A stretch of 5,667 nucleotides of DNA from an uncultured Clostridia bacterium (GTDB taxonomy: Bacteria; Bacillota; Clostridia; Oscillospirales; CAG-272): contig CALAXC010000098.1 of the NCBI GenBank assembly GCA_937894775.1, positions 1 to 5,667 of the forward strand. Direction: 5' to 3'. How positions within the stretch are numbered: position 1 is the stretch's first letter; each line of letters begins with the position of its first letter. Shown in pieces: positions 3,166-5,667 of the stretch. Made by a program: the position numbers and the translations under genes. The notes below the pieces were generated by a model. The model worked only from the letters and a program-made list of their open reading frames with translations. It ran no database searches and was not told the origin of the DNA.

Positions 3166-5667
3166 CTAGATAAATTCTTCAAGCTCATTATCATCTGCGT
3201 TACTCTCATAGCCATACGCTTCATCCTCATCGCTTGAAGAAAATTTTATCGTTTTTCGTATACGTTCGGGAATATCAATATTGGGGATATCTCCGCAATA
3301 ATTGAAAGCATCTCTGCCGATTTCAATTTCAATATCGGGGATCACAAGGCTTTCAAGCCCCTTGCAAAACCTGAACGCATTGCTACCGATAGATTTAACC
3401 GTGTGGGGAATGGTTACCGCCCTCAGCTTTTCGCAACAGTTAAATGCGCTGGCGCCAATACGGACAAGTCCCTCTCGAAGTTCAACGCCCTCAAGGTTTT
3501 GACACGAATTGAATACATAGTCACCGATCGCCTCTACGCCTTCGGGTATGGATATTGATTTCAGATTGTTGCAACTGCTAAAAGCATTGGAACAGATGTA
3601 TTTCAAGCTGCTTGGCAAAGATACGGCTTGGATTTTACTATCGTAAAAGGCACTCGCACAAATGCCTACGGTTCCTTCTCTGATCGTAATAGTCCCCGAT
3701 TCGGGAAGTGCTTCCTTCCATCTCCATTTTGAAACAAAAGGAGAATCCGAATCATCCGAGTCAGCCCTTTCTTCCTTTATCATGGCGAGACCAACCGCCC
3801 AGTTTCCAACGTAGCAGACGCCGTTTTCTTCTTCCAACGCATCGGGTCTGTAATCCTTCCAGTTAGCAAAAAACGCATTATGTCCAATGTTATTTACGCT
3901 TTTTGGTATGTTGATCTTCTTTAAATTTTTCACTTTAGAAAAAGCGTTGCTGCCGATTTCCGTAATACCTTCGGGCAAAGAGATCTCCGTGATATTCTCG
4001 CAAGCGCAAAACGCATTTTCTCCTATATTTGTCACACTGCCGTCATTCGGGATCACACCGTTTTCCGTAATTGCAAACAACGTCCCCGCATTAGTTTCGA
4101 TAATGCAGTTGTCTTTTGAATGATACACGGCATTTCCGTCCTCAAACGCAAGTTTTCTCAGTGAAGTACAGCCCTCAATGAAATTACCGTTATGGGACTG
4201 CCTCCAGTTATATCCGATAAGCGTTACACTCTTAGGTATCACCAATTCGGTCAGTGACTTACATCCTGAAAAAGCCCAACAATCGATTGTTGTTACAGAA
4301 TCGGGAATCTTGATTTCCTTAAGGCTCTCACATCCTCTGAACATACTTTTTGAAATATTCGTCATCCAATCGGGGATTTCAAAATATTCAAGCGAAGAAC
4401 AATCCTTAAAAAGCCCCTCGCCATATCCACTGTCCCAAGGATTGTATCCACAAAGCGATTTCGGAAGCTGAATAGTCTTCAGTGCGCTGCAGCCCGAAAA
4501 CGCCCAACGACAGATCGTGTCTACCGTTTCGGGAACAACAATACTTTCGATCTTTTTGCAGTTTGAAAAAGCATGCTCATATATGATTTGCACGCTGCCG
4601 TCATCGGGGATCACGCTGTCATTGCAGGCTAACAGAAGAAGCTTGTTTTCATCATAAATCAAGCAATTATTTCTTGAATAAAACACCTCGTTTCCGTCCT
4701 CAACAACAATGCTCTCAATGCCGTCGCAACATTTAAACGCACTATCGGCGATCTCGGTTACCGATGCGGGTATATATAATTCGGTAAGTGCCGAACAATT
4801 TCCAAAAGCGTACCATTCAATTTTTTGAAGCTCCGAATTGAACTTGACCTTTTTTAAACTTGTCGCACACTGAAAAGCTCTGTCGCCAATGGCTGTGAGT
4901 GCTTCGGGCATAATCACTTCTTCCAAAGACTTGCAAGATGCAAAGCTATCCCTCCCAATAGACGTAATCGTGTTCGGCAAGTTGATTTCTCGCAAACTCT
5001 CACAACCTGAAAACATGCAATCATTAATTTTGGTAAGTCCTTCGGGAAGTCTGACACTCACAAGATTTTTGCACCCACTAAAGCAAGCATCTCCAATCGA
5101 GCTTACGCTGTCGGGAATATGAACGCTTGTGATGCTTTTACAGTTGCTGAAAGCGTGGGCTTTGATACGCTTGATACCGTTCGGAATATTGACGATCGGA
5201 CCGCCGATGCTTTCGTCGTATCCGTACAAAGATGCACCCTTTATAATAAAACCGTTTTCATCCGTGGGCAGCGTAGTAACGTCATCTTCGTCGATCCTGT
5301 CCTTCGTTGGCAAAGTCTCCCATTGACTGTCTGCGCACCAGATCTTATCTTTAACCGATTGATACCACTCCCGTGTGTCCTCGTATTCCTCCTCGGTGAT
5401 CTCGACCAGCTTATACTTTTTATACGACTTGGTTTGGGGATTTTCTATGCTAACGTACTTCTGGTAAGGGCGTTCCAGCTTTCCGGGGCCACTCAGAACG
5501 TGAAGTGTGAAAATTTCATCGTCAATCTCCCAGTGAAGCTGGTCATCGTGCCAAGAGTAAAATGTCTGCGGATAATAGCTCTCGCCTGCGGTTTCGTATG
5601 AAATTTTAGGCGCGGTGGCATCATCAACCTCTATACTTACGCGTTCGCCGCTAAATTCCGCCGATTC
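3166..5667 (-). CDS. Large BspA-type leucine-rich-repeat protein, 5' end beyond the window
   Basis: The frame ends with TAG at 3168-3166 and stays open to the last base of the window, giving 833 visible residues. The first in-frame start-like codon (TTG, 5313) has no ribosome binding site, and 118 open codons precede it. The gene is therefore cut by the edge. Visible residues 1-150 are an unrecognised region rich in Trp, Tyr, Asp and Glu (for example SWHDDQLHWEIDDEIF near 38-53). Residues about 154-808 are LRR_5/BspA repeats of 23 residues with the pattern L-x-x-I-x-I-P-x-x-V-x-x-I-G-x-x-A-F-x-x-C-x-x. Two long variants contain EDGN-V--S--NC. A charged insert lies near residues 630-654. The tail (about 810-833) is acidic. 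BspA-type proteins are usually surface or secreted and mediate binding. Signal peptide and anchor cannot be judged here because the N-terminus is missing, and the C-terminus has no LPXTG motif or membrane helix. Confidence 0.9.
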   Translation of the reverse strand, partial: ESAEFSGERVSIEVDDATAPKISYETAGESYYPQTFYSWHDDQLHWEIDDEIFTLHVLSGPGKLERPYQKYVSIENPQTKSYKKYKLVEITEEEYEDTREWYQSVKDKIWCADSQWETLPTKDRIDEDDVTTLPTDENGFIIKGASLYGYDESIGGPIVNIPNGIKRIKAHAFSNCKSITSVHIPDSVSSIGDACFSGCKNLVSVRLPEGLTKINDCMFSGCESLREINLPNTITSIGRDSFASCKSLEEVIMPEALTAIGDRAFQCATSLKKVKFNSELQKIEWYAFGNCSALTELYIPASVTEIADSAFKCCDGIESIVVEDGNEVFYSRNNCLIYDENKLLLLACNDSVIPDDGSVQIIYEHAFSNCKKIESIVVPETVDTICRWAFSGCSALKTIQLPKSLCGYNPWDSGYGEGLFKDCSSLEYFEIPDWMTNISKSMFRGCESLKEIKIPDSVTTIDCWAFSGCKSLTELVIPKSVTLIGYNWRQSHNGNFIEGCTSLRKLAFEDGNAVYHSKDNCIIETNAGTLFAITENGVIPNDGSVTNIGENAFCACENITEISLPEGITEIGSNAFSKVKNLKKINIPKSVNNIGHNAFFANWKDYRPDALEEENGVCYVGNWAVGLAMIKEERADSDDSDSPFVSKWRWKEALPESGTITIREGTVGICASAFYDSKIQAVSLPSSLKYICSNAFSSCNNLKSISIPEGVEAIGDYVFNSCQNLEGVELREGLVRIGASAFNCCEKLRAVTIPHTVKSIGSNAFRFCKGLESLVIPDIEIEIGRDAFNYCGDIPNIDIPERIRKTIKFSSSDEDEAYGYESNADDNELEEFI

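Noticed and set aside
5311..5313. TTG as start of the LRR protein
   Set aside because: There is no Shine-Dalgarno sequence before it, and the frame continues upstream without a stop to the window edge.
5119..5601. 160-codon plus-strand frame opposite the start of the LRR gene
   Set aside because: It lies antisense to an LRR frame that runs unbroken through the same bases. It has no ribosome binding site and no recognisable domain.

Overview
The window looks like a moderately AT-rich segment from a Gram-positive, low-to-mid-GC anaerobe, most likely a gut-type member of the Clostridia. The evidence is strong AGGAGG/GGAGG ribosome binding sites, an AbrB/SpoVT-type regulator with the typical clostridial N-terminus, a Spo0A-type DNA-binding domain, and a large BspA-type leucine-rich-repeat (LRR) protein. 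All convincing genes lie on the minus strand, so transcription runs from right to left.

From right to left (transcription order): (1) A very large LRR_5/BspA-like protein occupies 3166-5667 and is cut by the right edge. Its reading frame stays open to the last base, 118 codons beyond the first possible TTG, so its true start is outside the window. (2) A 169-residue coiled-coil protein (2550-3059) of a family common in gut Firmicutes has its own extended -10 promoter and a GGAGG site. (3) About 225 bp of AT-rich intergenic DNA carries three consecutive palindromes and a leader hairpin. (4) A two-gene unit follows: a helicase ATPase equivalent to only the C-terminal half of DnaB (1515-2324), then, after a 62-bp gap holding a perfect inverted repeat, a protein that is essentially a free-standing Spo0A C-terminal DNA-binding domain with an acidic tail (916-1452). 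A strong bidirectional hairpin terminator (751-788) closes it. (5) A short AbrB/SpoVT-type regulator (460-645) has an intact first half and an eroded second half. Its ribosome binding site is buried in a long leader hairpin. (6) A weakly coding stretch follows, with a possible 41-residue ORF and a minus-strand terminator (178-202). (7) At the left edge, three tandem 23-bp repeats lie just downstream of a perfect TTGACA on the minus strand.

The most unusual part is the helicase/Spo0A-domain pair. A DnaB-type motor without its primase-binding half sits next to a winged or HTH-type DNA binder whose C-terminus resembles the acidic tip of SSB proteins. I infer that the pair could be a replication or DNA-handling module of an integrated element, but no integrase, relaxase, replication initiator or phage structural gene is visible, so this remains a hypothesis. 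The LRR protein and the coiled-coil protein show no obvious functional link to it.
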